In this document: positions 1-8,198 of the stretch, piece by piece
Numbering within the stretch: position 1 is the stretch's first letter
Layout: each line of letters starts with the position of its first letter
Assembly: GCA_016125085.1 (NCBI GenBank)
Contig: WGMM01000032.1
Coordinates: 1-64,000 of the forward strand
Direction of reading: 5' to 3'
Source: a bacterium
GTDB lineage: Bacteria > Planctomycetota > Planctomycetia > Isosphaerales > Isosphaeraceae
Length of the DNA: 64,000 nucleotides
The notes under the pieces: model-generated
What the model saw: only the letters and a program-made list of their open reading frames with translations
Told to the model about the DNA's origin: nothing
Database searches by the model: none
Position numbers and translations under genes: made by a program

Positions 1-573
1 GAGCGAACCGCTTACCGTCGCTGAGTTCGCCGCGTAATCCCAGACATCTTTCGCGAGCGTCGAGCCCGCGACCGTCACAGGATTCGTGACGGAAGAAACC
101 GCTCCGCCCGAGAAGGTCGAACGGGTGCTCACCTTCGCGTCCAGGTTGCCTTTGACGAGGTCTCCGAACGTGCCAGTGACGGAGGTCGACGACGTCGCGA
201 ATTCCCAGACTCCTCTGGCCACAAGAGCGACATCGACGGAACCGCCGGTTCCGCCCGAAGGGATCACGTTGTCGTCACCCGAGATCATCTGGGCCATCAA
301 CACGGCGATGACTCGCTGACTCGATGTGGAGAGATCGTGGATCGACACAGCATAATTGCCATCGGAAAACTGGCTGATCGGCGTGCTGGACAATGTCGAC
401 CGAAACATTCCCAGCCGAGGCGAGGGAGCTTCGGTCATCGAAGCGACCGGTTGGACGGGGCTGGCCTTGAACGTGTTGTCGGCATGGTCCAGCAGCAGGC
501 CATCAGCGAGCCGTTCGACGGCGAATCCCAGGTTCGAACCGGTGACATATTGAAATCGAATACGAAGAGACAT
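1..573 (-). CDS. Phage structural protein, partial (C-terminus beyond left edge)
   Basis: The frame is open from an ATG at 573 to the left edge, 191 codons without a stop, and GGAG lies about 6 nt upstream of the ATG. The protein begins MSLRIRFQYVTGSNLGFAVE. It contains at least two related segments, one around GVWEFATSSTSVTGTFGDLV and one around DVWDYAANSATVSGSL, each with a V-W-[ED] core followed by a Ser/Thr/Gly-rich stretch. Such V-W-D repeats are common in phage neck and tail-associated proteins. It is the last visible gene of the minus-strand phage run, 43 bp behind the beta-helix tail protein. A neck, tail or base-plate role is inference from position; no enzymatic domain is visible. 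Confidence 0.7.
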   Translation of the reverse strand, partial: MSLRIRFQYVTGSNLGFAVERLADGLLLDHADNTFKASPVQPVASMTEAPSPRLGMFRSTLSSTPISQFSDGNYAVSIHDLSTSSQRVIAVLMAQMISGDDNVIPSGGTGGSVDVALVARGVWEFATSSTSVTGTFGDLVKGNLDAKVSTRSTFSGGAVSSVTNPVTVAGSTLAKDVWDYAANSATVSGSL

Positions 574-616
574 GATTCACTCCAGACTTCAGTTTTTGGT
601 TGCTTTCGACGTTCAC

Positions 617-3600
617 TCAAATTTGGAAATGGAGGTTTTCCCGCAGGAACACCGGACCTGTGTCACCCGATTTGACGCTTACAGGCCGGTTGAGCGGACC
701 GGAGGCCAGGACATTTCCGCCGTTAGCCGCATCCGCGATGAAGAACCATTCGCAATCGCCCCAGTCCGCCGTGGCGTTGTTGAACTGAATGTCGATCGCG
801 TTACACCATGTCGTTCCGTATTCTCCGAGTTCCCGGAAATTTGTCGTGTTCAGCGGTACGGCGACCCGGGCGTAATTGCCGCCGCTGATTTCGGTAATCC
901 CGGTACCATCGACAGCAATGGGTGTTTTCGAAAGGCCGACATGGAACGTCGAAGGGAAGGTCTGAGACGGATAACCGAAAAGCCAGTCAGCGATCCGGTT
1001 TTGAATGTATCGGCTCCAGGAGCCGTCACGAATGGCGTTCGCCACCTGGATCCCGTTGGCTGGAATCGATAGGCTGGCGTTCGTGAAGAAGTCGCGAGTC
1101 ACACGTTCCGTCTTGCCGACGAAAACGCTGGCGGTGTTGGAATTGCCGATCTCGCAGGTGAAGCCGGCTCGCCTGGTGATGACCGCCACCAGTTCGGGTG
1201 TGAAAGCCGCACTGAGATTGATGGCAGTTTTGTTGGTTTTCAGGCCATTGGCCGCGACGTTCCAGAAATTGGCGTCGTTATTGAGGAGGGACGACTGCGA
1301 AGTCGTACCGTACATCGTGTCGGTGAAACTGAAGGGGGTCATGACACCGTAACGAAAGACGATTTTGTCGCGGTCGACGGTACCGGTTCGATTCAGGAGA
1401 AAACGAAGGATCGCTTTCGCCGTCATGTCACTCACTACGGTCATGGCCATGGTCATGGGGTTCGCGACATTCGGCAAGAATGCGCTCGCCGTCATGTACA
1501 TCGTCGAGCGAATATTTCCGGAGAGTACATGCTTCCTGCGTGTCGTGCGAAATTCGAGCGGAATCCAGCTCGGTGGTGTCGCAGTTCCTTCACGTCCTGC
1601 CGCGCTGCAGCCCCAAACGGAGACGCCACCTTCCTGAGGTGTCCGGATGAAGATCTGATGGTTGTCTTTCGTCCACCCGCCGAGATTCGGAGTCGAATAA
1701 AAGTCACGGTGCACGGTTTTCGTATTGATGTAGTCGTACATGGAGGGAACGACTTCGACGACATCGTCGAAACAGCTGTTTCGTGCGACATCGATCGTAC
1801 CGCGCCAATCCTTGCCACGGATTTTCAGAACCGGACCGTCGCTCGGCAGGCCGCAATCCTCAATTCGGACGTCGCCTGGATAGTTGGTCCAGTCAAGCAG
1901 CAATGGATCGTCCAGATAAATCGAAGGGATCGTGGATGTCGAACCCAGGATCATGTTCTTCAGGATGAGCTTGTTGCCACCATGGAAGATCGACTTCTGA
2001 ATGTAAATATGCGCAACCCTCGGCGAATATCGCACACCTTCCAGGTTGACCATGATATCTTCGAGCCGATATCCAGCTCCGATGCTTTTGCCGCAGTAAG
2101 CGATCAGAAAACCTTCCGCATAACCTTCGAAATCGTTGGTCATGCCGCCGTACAATTGAAGACTGCTGCCGGAAGCCCGCACTGCGGCACGCCCGACATA
2201 GCCGAATTTGATGTTTCTCGCGATGACCCAGCTCTGATTCACGAGAAACATGCCGGCGCCAGGGCTCTGAAGCTCGCAGTCATTGATGTAAAGGGCATAG
2301 CAGACATAAAGGTCGAGACACCCGATGCTGCTGTAAAATGTGCTGCGGATGGCCACATCGTTGATTTCGCAATGCAGGTAGACACCCAGTGTGATCCCTT
2401 CGCCGCATCCGAAGGTGTCATAGCCTTGAATGCAGAGATCCGAAATGATGGGGTTCGAAATGGCGGAAGGCCCGCCGTTACCCCCATTGCCATCAGGCGT
2501 GATCATGCCGTAGCAGAAACCGCCGCCCCTGTCGATGCATTTCAGATCCGCGCCAGTGGCTTCCTTATTGAAAAGACACCCGATAGCACCCGTGACTGTC
2601 GGATAATACGGCATCGCGAGGTTCGAATCGTTGATCGGTTGACCATCGACCCGAGCCTGGGCCTGACCAGCGGAACCGTGCACGAAATGAGCACCCGGGT
2701 AGGCCGCGACACCGACAATCGTGAAGTCGGTGACATTACCGTCATTCGCGTCCAGTTTGCCTGCGGAACGAGAAGTCGAGCCGATCGCGAAATCGGAACT
2801 TTCCCAACGGTTGATCTTGTCGAACTTCGTGAAGACATCGGCCTGCGACATCGACTGAAAGCCAAGAGGCTGCATCGTCTGCATCGAAAATGCGACCTGG
2901 ACATTGTCGACGAAGATCGAGAACCGCTTGTTGACGAAATCGACCTGCACACTCACCCGGTGAAGTCCGAGCGTGGCCGGCTGAGCGAATCGCAACCAGA
3001 CGAGTCCCTTGTCAATGAGCGTGTCGTTGGTCAACGAAAGGCTGAAGATGAAATCGTTTCCTTCACCCATAAGCAGCCAGGGGTCGGGGTTCGCGACTTC
3101 GCCGCAGCCTGCGATACCGCCGAAAACCTTGGCGTTATGCGCGTAATAGATAAAGTTGAAAGTTACCTGCGACTGATTTTCCCAGCCGCTGACGATGTTC
3201 CCTGAATTCGTGTTCCCCGTGGCCAGCGAACTCCCGCGAAACGTGCCTTTGACGACTCCCCGAGTCCGGAGACCGAAATATTGCCCGGCCGTATCGAACG
3301 GAAAGTTCAAAGGCGGAACGCCGGATGGACCGCTGCCCAGATCTCCCTGGGCCTTGAATCGGAACAGGTCCGTACGATACCGGGTGTCAAGAATCACTTC
3401 GTTGTTCGTGTTCCGAATATTGACGGTCGCTCCGGTATCGGAATCGACATATGTTGATTTTCTGGACTCCCAGTAGCGAGGATGCCGGCCAACGATGAAT
3501 GCCGATCCCCACGTTTTCAGGAATGTCGCTCGTTTGCCTTCTCCCTGAATCTTGACATTGTGGCCGTTGATGAACACCGGCTTTTCGAGGTAGTAGGGAT

Positions 3601-3787
3601 TGGCGAGCGAACTTGCGGGAATATATACGGTTCCGCCGCCTTCGATAGACGAAACGTAATCGACCGCAGCCTGAAATGCCGGGCTGTTATCGAAGCCCAC
3701 TTCGGCCTTGGCACCGAAATCCCGCACGTCCACGAATACGCCGTTCGAGTTTGTCGATTTTCCGGAATTGCCGATCGCTGATGACAT
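617..3787 (-). CDS. Phage tail fibre/spike-like protein with pectate-lyase beta-helix
   Basis: A 1056-residue protein. Residues about 18-100 (DVRDFGAKAEVGFDNSPAFQ and following) match the start of the pectate-lyase superfamily right-handed beta-helix found in phage tail spikes. Residues about 200-330 look like a LamG/concanavalin-type carbohydrate-binding insert, followed by more Gly-rich beta-helix. The last 130 residues contain HVGLSKTPIAVDGTG and SGGNYARVAVP, a module seen at the C-termini of phage fibre proteins. ATG is at 3787 with GAAGGA about 6 nt upstream. Binding to, or degradation of, a surface polysaccharide is inferred from the architecture; no catalytic residues were assigned. 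No signal peptide is seen, as expected for a virion protein. Confidence 0.8.
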   Translation of the reverse strand: MSSAIGNSGKSTNSNGVFVDVRDFGAKAEVGFDNSPAFQAAVDYVSSIEGGGTVYIPASSLANPYYLEKPVFINGHNVKIQGEGKRATFLKTWGSAFIVGRHPRYWESRKSTYVDSDTGATVNIRNTNNEVILDTRYRTDLFRFKAQGDLGSGPSGVPPLNFPFDTAGQYFGLRTRGVVKGTFRGSSLATGNTNSGNIVSGWENQSQVTFNFIYYAHNAKVFGGIAGCGEVANPDPWLLMGEGNDFIFSLSLTNDTLIDKGLVWLRFAQPATLGLHRVSVQVDFVNKRFSIFVDNVQVAFSMQTMQPLGFQSMSQADVFTKFDKINRWESSDFAIGSTSRSAGKLDANDGNVTDFTIVGVAAYPGAHFVHGSAGQAQARVDGQPINDSNLAMPYYPTVTGAIGCLFNKEATGADLKCIDRGGGFCYGMITPDGNGGNGGPSAISNPIISDLCIQGYDTFGCGEGITLGVYLHCEINDVAIRSTFYSSIGCLDLYVCYALYINDCELQSPGAGMFLVNQSWVIARNIKFGYVGRAAVRASGSSLQLYGGMTNDFEGYAEGFLIAYCGKSIGAGYRLEDIMVNLEGVRYSPRVAHIYIQKSIFHGGNKLILKNMILGSTSTIPSIYLDDPLLLDWTNYPGDVRIEDCGLPSDGPVLKIRGKDWRGTIDVARNSCFDDVVEVVPSMYDYINTKTVHRDFYSTPNLGGWTKDNHQIFIRTPQEGGVSVWGCSAAGREGTATPPSWIPLEFRTTRRKHVLSGNIRSTMYMTASAFLPNVANPMTMAMTVVSDMTAKAILRFLLNRTGTVDRDKIVFRYGVMTPFSFTDTMYGTTSQSSLLNNDANFWNVAANGLKTNKTAINLSAAFTPELVAVITRRAGFTCEIGNSNTASVFVGKTERVTRDFFTNASLSIPANGIQVANAIRDGSWSRYIQNRIADWLFGYPSQTFPSTFHVGLSKTPIAVDGTGITEISGGNYARVAVPLNTTNFRELGEYGTTWCNAIDIQFNNATADWGDCEWFFIADAANGGNVLASGPLNRPVSVKSGDTGPVFLRENLHFQI

Positions 3788-3871
3788 GATAGTTCCTTCG
3801 GATTGTTATGAAGCTTATTGAATGATGAGAACCTGACGACGCCACAAGTTGAAGGTTGCGGGTAAGGGAAT

Positions 3872-4492
3872 TCAACGTCGAACGCGCGGCCAGTTCGATG
3901 CTCCGTCCTGAGTTCTGGTCGATCGATGGAGCAGATCGCTCCCCAATCGATCCAGAATTCCCGTCTCGTAGCGATCCACCGAAAGTTCCTCGTTTCCCAT
4001 GAACTTTTTCAGGAATTCGCTGTCGTTCGAGGCACGCAGAATCGCCAGCCGTTTGATCACCTCCGATTTCATTTCCATAATTCCGGAGTCCTCTGACCGA
4101 TACGATCCGAACCTTGATTCGACGGTGTTTTCGGCTCGTTCCAGAACCGGTTTCATGTCCAGAATTTTCACCTTGACGGTATCGGTTCCGAAAATCGACC
4201 CTGGTCCGCGACCGACATTCGTCGTATGTCCAGCGATCTTCAGTACGAATCCCGATGAAGTCACGGAATCGATCACATAAGTGAATTCCGTCCCGGGGGA
4301 AAATCCGAGCTTGACGATGCGAGCGATCATGCCTGGTTCGAATCCCGAATTCGACGCGTCGAATGGAGTTTGCAACAGCCAGGCGTTCGGATTGCCGAAG
4401 ATCCCTTCGAATTCATCGATTCGGCAGGAAGACTCGATCGCTCTCATCGCGTCGTCGGCATAACTTGCCACAATTTCTTCGTTCGTGACCAT
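3872..4492 (-). CDS. Phage head-tail connector-like structural protein, unassigned
   Basis: A 206-residue protein beginning MVTNEEIVASYADDAMRAIE, with ATG preceded by GAGGAG at 8 nt. I do not recognise a family. The first half looks beta-rich and Gly-containing (GTEFTYVIDSVTSSGFVLKI), and the C-terminal third is helical and charged (MEMKSEVIKRLAILRASNDS). It lies directly downstream of the major capsid gene and upstream of the tail spike, where head completion or connector proteins are usually found. That role is inferred from position only. No transmembrane segment or signal peptide is seen, consistent with an internal virion protein. Confidence 0.7.
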   Translation of the reverse strand: MVTNEEIVASYADDAMRAIESSCRIDEFEGIFGNPNAWLLQTPFDASNSGFEPGMIARIVKLGFSPGTEFTYVIDSVTSSGFVLKIAGHTTNVGRGPGSIFGTDTVKVKILDMKPVLERAENTVESRFGSYRSEDSGIMEMKSEVIKRLAILRASNDSEFLKKFMGNEELSVDRYETGILDRLGSDLLHRSTRTQDGASNWPRVRR

Positions 4493-4536
4493 CTGGTCGT
4501 CTCCTCACTGGCATTTCTACCTGGTACTGACACAGT

Positions 4537-4570
4537 GCCTTGCCGAGCTGCGTTCGCAGCTCGGCAAGGC
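4537..4570 (-). terminator. Perfect 15-bp hairpin behind the capsid gene
   Basis: Positions 4537-4551 and 4556-4570 are perfect inverted repeats (GCCTTGCCGAGCTGC and its complement) around a GTTC loop, starting 12 nt past the stop of the capsid gene. No clear T-tract follows on the minus strand. It may be a partial terminator or an RNA-stabilising hairpin rather than a complete intrinsic terminator. Confidence 0.7.
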
Positions 4571-4581
4571 CCGGGAAATCA

Positions 4582-5721
4582 TCAGGCGGAGAAGCCGGTC
4601 ACGCCTTCGAGCCATGCATGGTGAGACTCGTTTTCGAGCTCGACCGCGCCTTCGGCGATCCAGTCGCCTTCGATCGCGTCGCCACGAACGCCCCGAGGAT
4701 TCCAGAATTCGTTCCGCTTCACTCGGAATCGCACTTCAGAGCTCGTCAGAGCGACAGCCGTGAACGGTCTCAGTAGCGGTGCTTCGATCAGCGTAATGCC
4801 TCCCAGGAACGGGGCCTCGAAGACATTGATAGGCACACCGAAGACGCTCGACCCGGCATCGATTCTTTGCACGGCATGGCCCCAGACGGCCAGACCGGTC
4901 ATGAAATTCGAAGACAACAAAAGCACGTCCGGATTGCCGCCGTTCGCACGACACCTTTCCAGAGTGTCGCGGATCAGGTCAGAAGCCTTGTAGGCGGCGG
5001 CATTGACCGGGCTGGACACCAGATTCGTCGAAATCAGGGTTTTCAAACCCTTCTGCTTCGGACGGGAAGCGACGGCGGGGTCCTCACCACGGCCGTAGTA
5101 GCTCGTGGACTCCATGTCGTCCATCAGATTCTGCAGAGCGTCCATTCGGGCGTGATCGAGCGGCGTATTGCCATTGACGGGCGTCACGAACCCCGTGGAA
5201 GCCTGAAGAGAGCCAGCGATCTGAACCGGGTGCTGCCAGGTCTGACAGAACTGGGAGATGACCTGTGGCTTCATGCCGATGGCCGACTGATTGACTTCCG
5301 CACCGGTGCGGCTATTGCCGACGAGTCGGAAGGTGTCATTAATGGCAGCGGCAGCGGCCGTGGTACCTTCCGCGGCGCGACGGATCGTGACCGTGTCGGA
5401 AGTCAGATTCGGGTCGGCGACGACTTCGATCCGTTCTCCGGAGGGAGATTCCAGGACGTCGCCGATCATGAGATAGCTGACGTCATTGAATTTCGCGGAC
5501 GTATCACCCGCCGCGAGAGCGAGCACCAGGCGAAGCGTACGGGGACGGGCCGAACGGTTCACGATGGTGAAGCTCGTAGAGGCCACAGGGACACGCGGAA
5601 GCCGCGTGACGAGCGGGCATCGGTTCACGAACCAGTTCATCGTCACGGCGTGAATTTCATTGCGGATCTGATCCTTGAAGTCGTTGACGAGCTGGATACC
5701 TTGAGAGAAAGAAGCGGGCAT
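4582..5721 (-). CDS. Major capsid protein, SU10/DUF5309-like
   Basis: A 379-residue protein resembling the SU10-type major capsid family (DUF5309). Indicators are the opening MPASFSQGIQLVNDFKDQIR, a long beta-rich stretch with YLMIGDVLESPSGERIEVVA around residues 83-102, the conserved region KPQVISQFCQTWQHPVQIAG around 160-180, and a C-terminal part with NGGNPDVLLLSSNFMTGL followed by beta strands ending in an acidic segment. Length fits the family. It is preceded by the scaffold-like gene and followed by a perfect hairpin, the usual capsid-gene setting. HK97 fold is known for the family; self-assembly into the head is inferred. The upstream AAAGG is a modest ribosome site. Confidence 0.85.
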   Translation of the reverse strand: MPASFSQGIQLVNDFKDQIRNEIHAVTMNWFVNRCPLVTRLPRVPVASTSFTIVNRSARPRTLRLVLALAAGDTSAKFNDVSYLMIGDVLESPSGERIEVVADPNLTSDTVTIRRAAEGTTAAAAAINDTFRLVGNSRTGAEVNQSAIGMKPQVISQFCQTWQHPVQIAGSLQASTGFVTPVNGNTPLDHARMDALQNLMDDMESTSYYGRGEDPAVASRPKQKGLKTLISTNLVSSPVNAAAYKASDLIRDTLERCRANGGNPDVLLLSSNFMTGLAVWGHAVQRIDAGSSVFGVPINVFEAPFLGGITLIEAPLLRPFTAVALTSSEVRFRVKRNEFWNPRGVRGDAIEGDWIAEGAVELENESHHAWLEGVTGFSA

Positions 5722-5912
5722 TTTCGAATACCTTTCGAGGAACAGGGAAACACGGAAACCAGAGCGAAGCAGGGAATATCGTCAGTCGTTCGGATGGAAA
5801 CTCTGACGATCCAGAAGTCATGGGAAATGCAGGACGACCTGAGTTTCACAGATGTGAGTTTCGAAATCGAGAAATTCGAAATCGAAACGATCGTCCCCTT
5901 GATGCGGAAGGG

Positions 5913-6488
5913 TCAGGGAATTCGGGGCCAAAGACCGTCTTTTCCTTGTGAACGGGTGCGATGCTTCCAGCGTTCGATCACCATTTCATTAAGTGATCTA
6001 CCGGATGTGTCCGACACGGTTTCGGCCGTGCCGGAATGCATCGTCGATTCGGACTTGCGAAGCACGCCGCCACGGGAACCAGGCGTTCTGAAATGACGAT
6101 ATTCGGCAGAACCAAGCCAGTCTTTGACGGCATCAGCGACCGGTCGGCCATCGCGACTTCTGACCCTGATTTCGTGATCATCGGTCACTTCGGCCACGAT
6201 ACGGTCTTTCAGCAATTTGACGAGCTGGTCAGAAACGCCGGGAATCAGGGGCTCGGCGGCAAGAGCCAGTGCAAGTTCACGCTCCGTGGCCAGATTCATG
6301 CACTTGCGTTTGAGTGCCGAAAGCCGGGCTTCCTGAGCCTGGACTTCGTCATTGGGATTTCCGGATCGCTGCGCGGTGTCGGAAACCGGAATGACAGCCC
6401 CGGGCTCGGAATCTACGGATTCAGCCAGGTTTTCGCTCGGAACCGGGCGAATCGAATCGTCAGGTTTCAATTCGTTCAAGTCGATCAT
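5913..6488 (-). CDS. Probable phage scaffolding protein
   Basis: A 191-residue hydrophilic, acidic protein beginning MIDLNELKPDDSIRPVPSEN. Residues 1-50 are Pro/Ser/Glu-rich and probably disordered. Residues about 50-105 are strongly helical (QEARLSALKRKCMNLATERE), and the C-terminus is basic (ERWKHRTRSQGKDGLWPRIP). Placed between portal and major capsid genes, with such composition, it most resembles an internal scaffold or head-assembly protein. No sequence motif proves this. It has neither protease nor nuclease motifs. The 191-bp gap to the capsid gene and 90-bp gap to the portal gene hold no other convincing frame. Confidence 0.6.
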   Translation of the reverse strand: MIDLNELKPDDSIRPVPSENLAESVDSEPGAVIPVSDTAQRSGNPNDEVQAQEARLSALKRKCMNLATERELALALAAEPLIPGVSDQLVKLLKDRIVAEVTDDHEIRVRSRDGRPVADAVKDWLGSAEYRHFRTPGSRGGVLRKSESTMHSGTAETVSDTSGRSLNEMVIERWKHRTRSQGKDGLWPRIP

Positions 6489-6578
6489 GAGCTTACGGAT
6501 CCTTTTCTCACAAACTTCTTTTTCGACAGATCTCGAATCAGTTCGAAATGCCCCAGCACGAATGGCAGAACGAACGAC

Positions 6579-8198
6579 TTAAGATTGATGATCAGGAGGA
6601 TTTGAATCGCCACGAACGTGATCGTCGAGTGCATTTCGATTGCGAGCCTTTGCGTTCAAGAATTCCCGAATTTCCATATCGCATTCCGAATATCTCTCGT
6701 CCGAAAGACCAGGCATGCAAAGACGTAACAGCTTGCTCAACAGCAGCGACTCCGTCTTCGGCAGAAATCCTGCCGACCTTACTATCCTTTGAAACCCAAG
6801 AGTCGCGTCGGCAAATTCCGCGGATGTCAACAAATCGAATTCACTGGGGTATTCGACCCGCACGACACTCATATCTTTCTCGACCGTCGCATCTTCACCA
6901 TCATGCAGAACGGCAAGTACGAGTCGCGCGACCTGCAATTCGGCCCGGGCGAGCGACTTCGCCAGTTTCGCCAGACGGTTGTTGCCGTCCTGCAGGTCGA
7001 TGGCCTTCGCGATGCCTGACTGCACTTGCGAAGTCCGGTCGAAATGACGGACAAGGGCCGAGTCGCGATCGACGTCGTCTCGGATATCGGCCTTGTTCTT
7101 GCGGATCGATTCGGCGCCATCCTTTTCGAAATTGACGACTTCGAATCCTTCGTAAGTGATCTGGCTGCCCGTGTTGTTCTTCTTCTTCGGCAGCAGCCAG
7201 CCTGGTCCGATCGGAATCGAACCGTCCGGCTGAATCAGATCTTCCGGGCCCTGCAGAATCGGGTGCGCCTGGGTCGTGTCCGATAGAATCAACTCGCTGT
7301 CGCGGTTGTAATATTCCCGCTGTCGCTCGGCGATCCCTTCATAACGAGACTGGCCCACGTTTCGGCACCGAGGCTTTCGCTGCAGAAACAGTCTCCGGAT
7401 CGGAACGAATCCGAAGTCATGGGGCACGATTTCGAGCACGTGGCCGTCCTGGTCGAAAAGCGTCGAGGAGTCCGGAGTCCACAGTCGAAATGCCGGAATC
7501 GTCACGCCGTCACAGTCGAACGTTTCTGCGACCAGGCATTCAACGTAATCGCTGCCCGACTCGTCGAGCTTCCACCACAACATGTTCTCCGGCAGAATGA
7601 AGCGGGCGATGCAGTGGTCCAGGCCGAATCGAGCGCAGTCCTCTTGAGTTTCGATCTCAACGGTTTCGGGTGCCCTGGGCCGGTCGACCACGATGTCGAT
7701 CTGACCCAGAGTCAAAAGCAGGGGAGCGATCGTTTCGATCATCCAGTGGTCGATCGTCAGTCCGCAGCCATTGACGTCATGCCACCAGGATTTCAATACA
7801 TCCGGGCCTTCTCGAAACACTTCTTTCGAATAGATGCGCGAAAGATGGGTCTCGACCACTTCCGACAGGAAGGTCGGAACCGGTGTCCGAAATCGTCTCA
7901 GTTCGTAATCGTCATCAGTCGCAGGTCCGATCGAAGTCTGCTCAAACGTACCTGACATCGGCCAGTTCTCGCCAGCCCGGGGAACGCCGATCGCCTCCTG
8001 ACCCGGCGATGGATATTCCCGTTTGTGCCTGACAAGGTTGCGGATCGGCTGGCCCTGCGTATCGAAGCCATAGATCGAATCACGATATTTCTGGCCTCCC
8101 TCAAGACTGTCCAGCAACCAGCGCCACCGCAAATGGTGCTCAGACCACTCCGGATGCCTTTTGTTGACAAGTTCGAATCCCGGACCTCGCGTTCTCAT
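6579..8198 (-). CDS. Phage portal protein, DUF4055-like
   Basis: A 539-residue protein immediately behind the terminase: the terminase stop and this ATG share one base (TGATG), indicating translational coupling. The opening HPEWSEHHLRWRWLLDSLEG, the GQSRYEGIAERQREYYNRDS region around residue 290, and SGIAKAIDLQDGNNRLAKLA around residue 400 match the pattern of portal proteins that form the dodecameric ring through which DNA is packaged. Length is typical. Position between terminase and scaffold/capsid genes supports the call strongly. The C-terminal 40 residues are charged and probably unstructured. Assignment to the DUF4055 subgroup is from memory of family features. Confidence 0.8.
   Translation of the reverse strand: MRTRGPGFELVNKRHPEWSEHHLRWRWLLDSLEGGQKYRDSIYGFDTQGQPIRNLVRHKREYPSPGQEAIGVPRAGENWPMSGTFEQTSIGPATDDDYELRRFRTPVPTFLSEVVETHLSRIYSKEVFREGPDVLKSWWHDVNGCGLTIDHWMIETIAPLLLTLGQIDIVVDRPRAPETVEIETQEDCARFGLDHCIARFILPENMLWWKLDESGSDYVECLVAETFDCDGVTIPAFRLWTPDSSTLFDQDGHVLEIVPHDFGFVPIRRLFLQRKPRCRNVGQSRYEGIAERQREYYNRDSELILSDTTQAHPILQGPEDLIQPDGSIPIGPGWLLPKKKNNTGSQITYEGFEVVNFEKDGAESIRKNKADIRDDVDRDSALVRHFDRTSQVQSGIAKAIDLQDGNNRLAKLAKSLARAELQVARLVLAVLHDGEDATVEKDMSVVRVEYPSEFDLLTSAEFADATLGFQRIVRSAGFLPKTESLLLSKLLRLCMPGLSDERYSECDMEIREFLNAKARNRNALDDHVRGDSNPPDHQS

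Noticed and set aside
1529..3205. Long forward frame antisense to the phage tail protein
   Set aside because: The minus-strand protein has recognisable fibre modules and a good ribosome site; the forward product has no family features.
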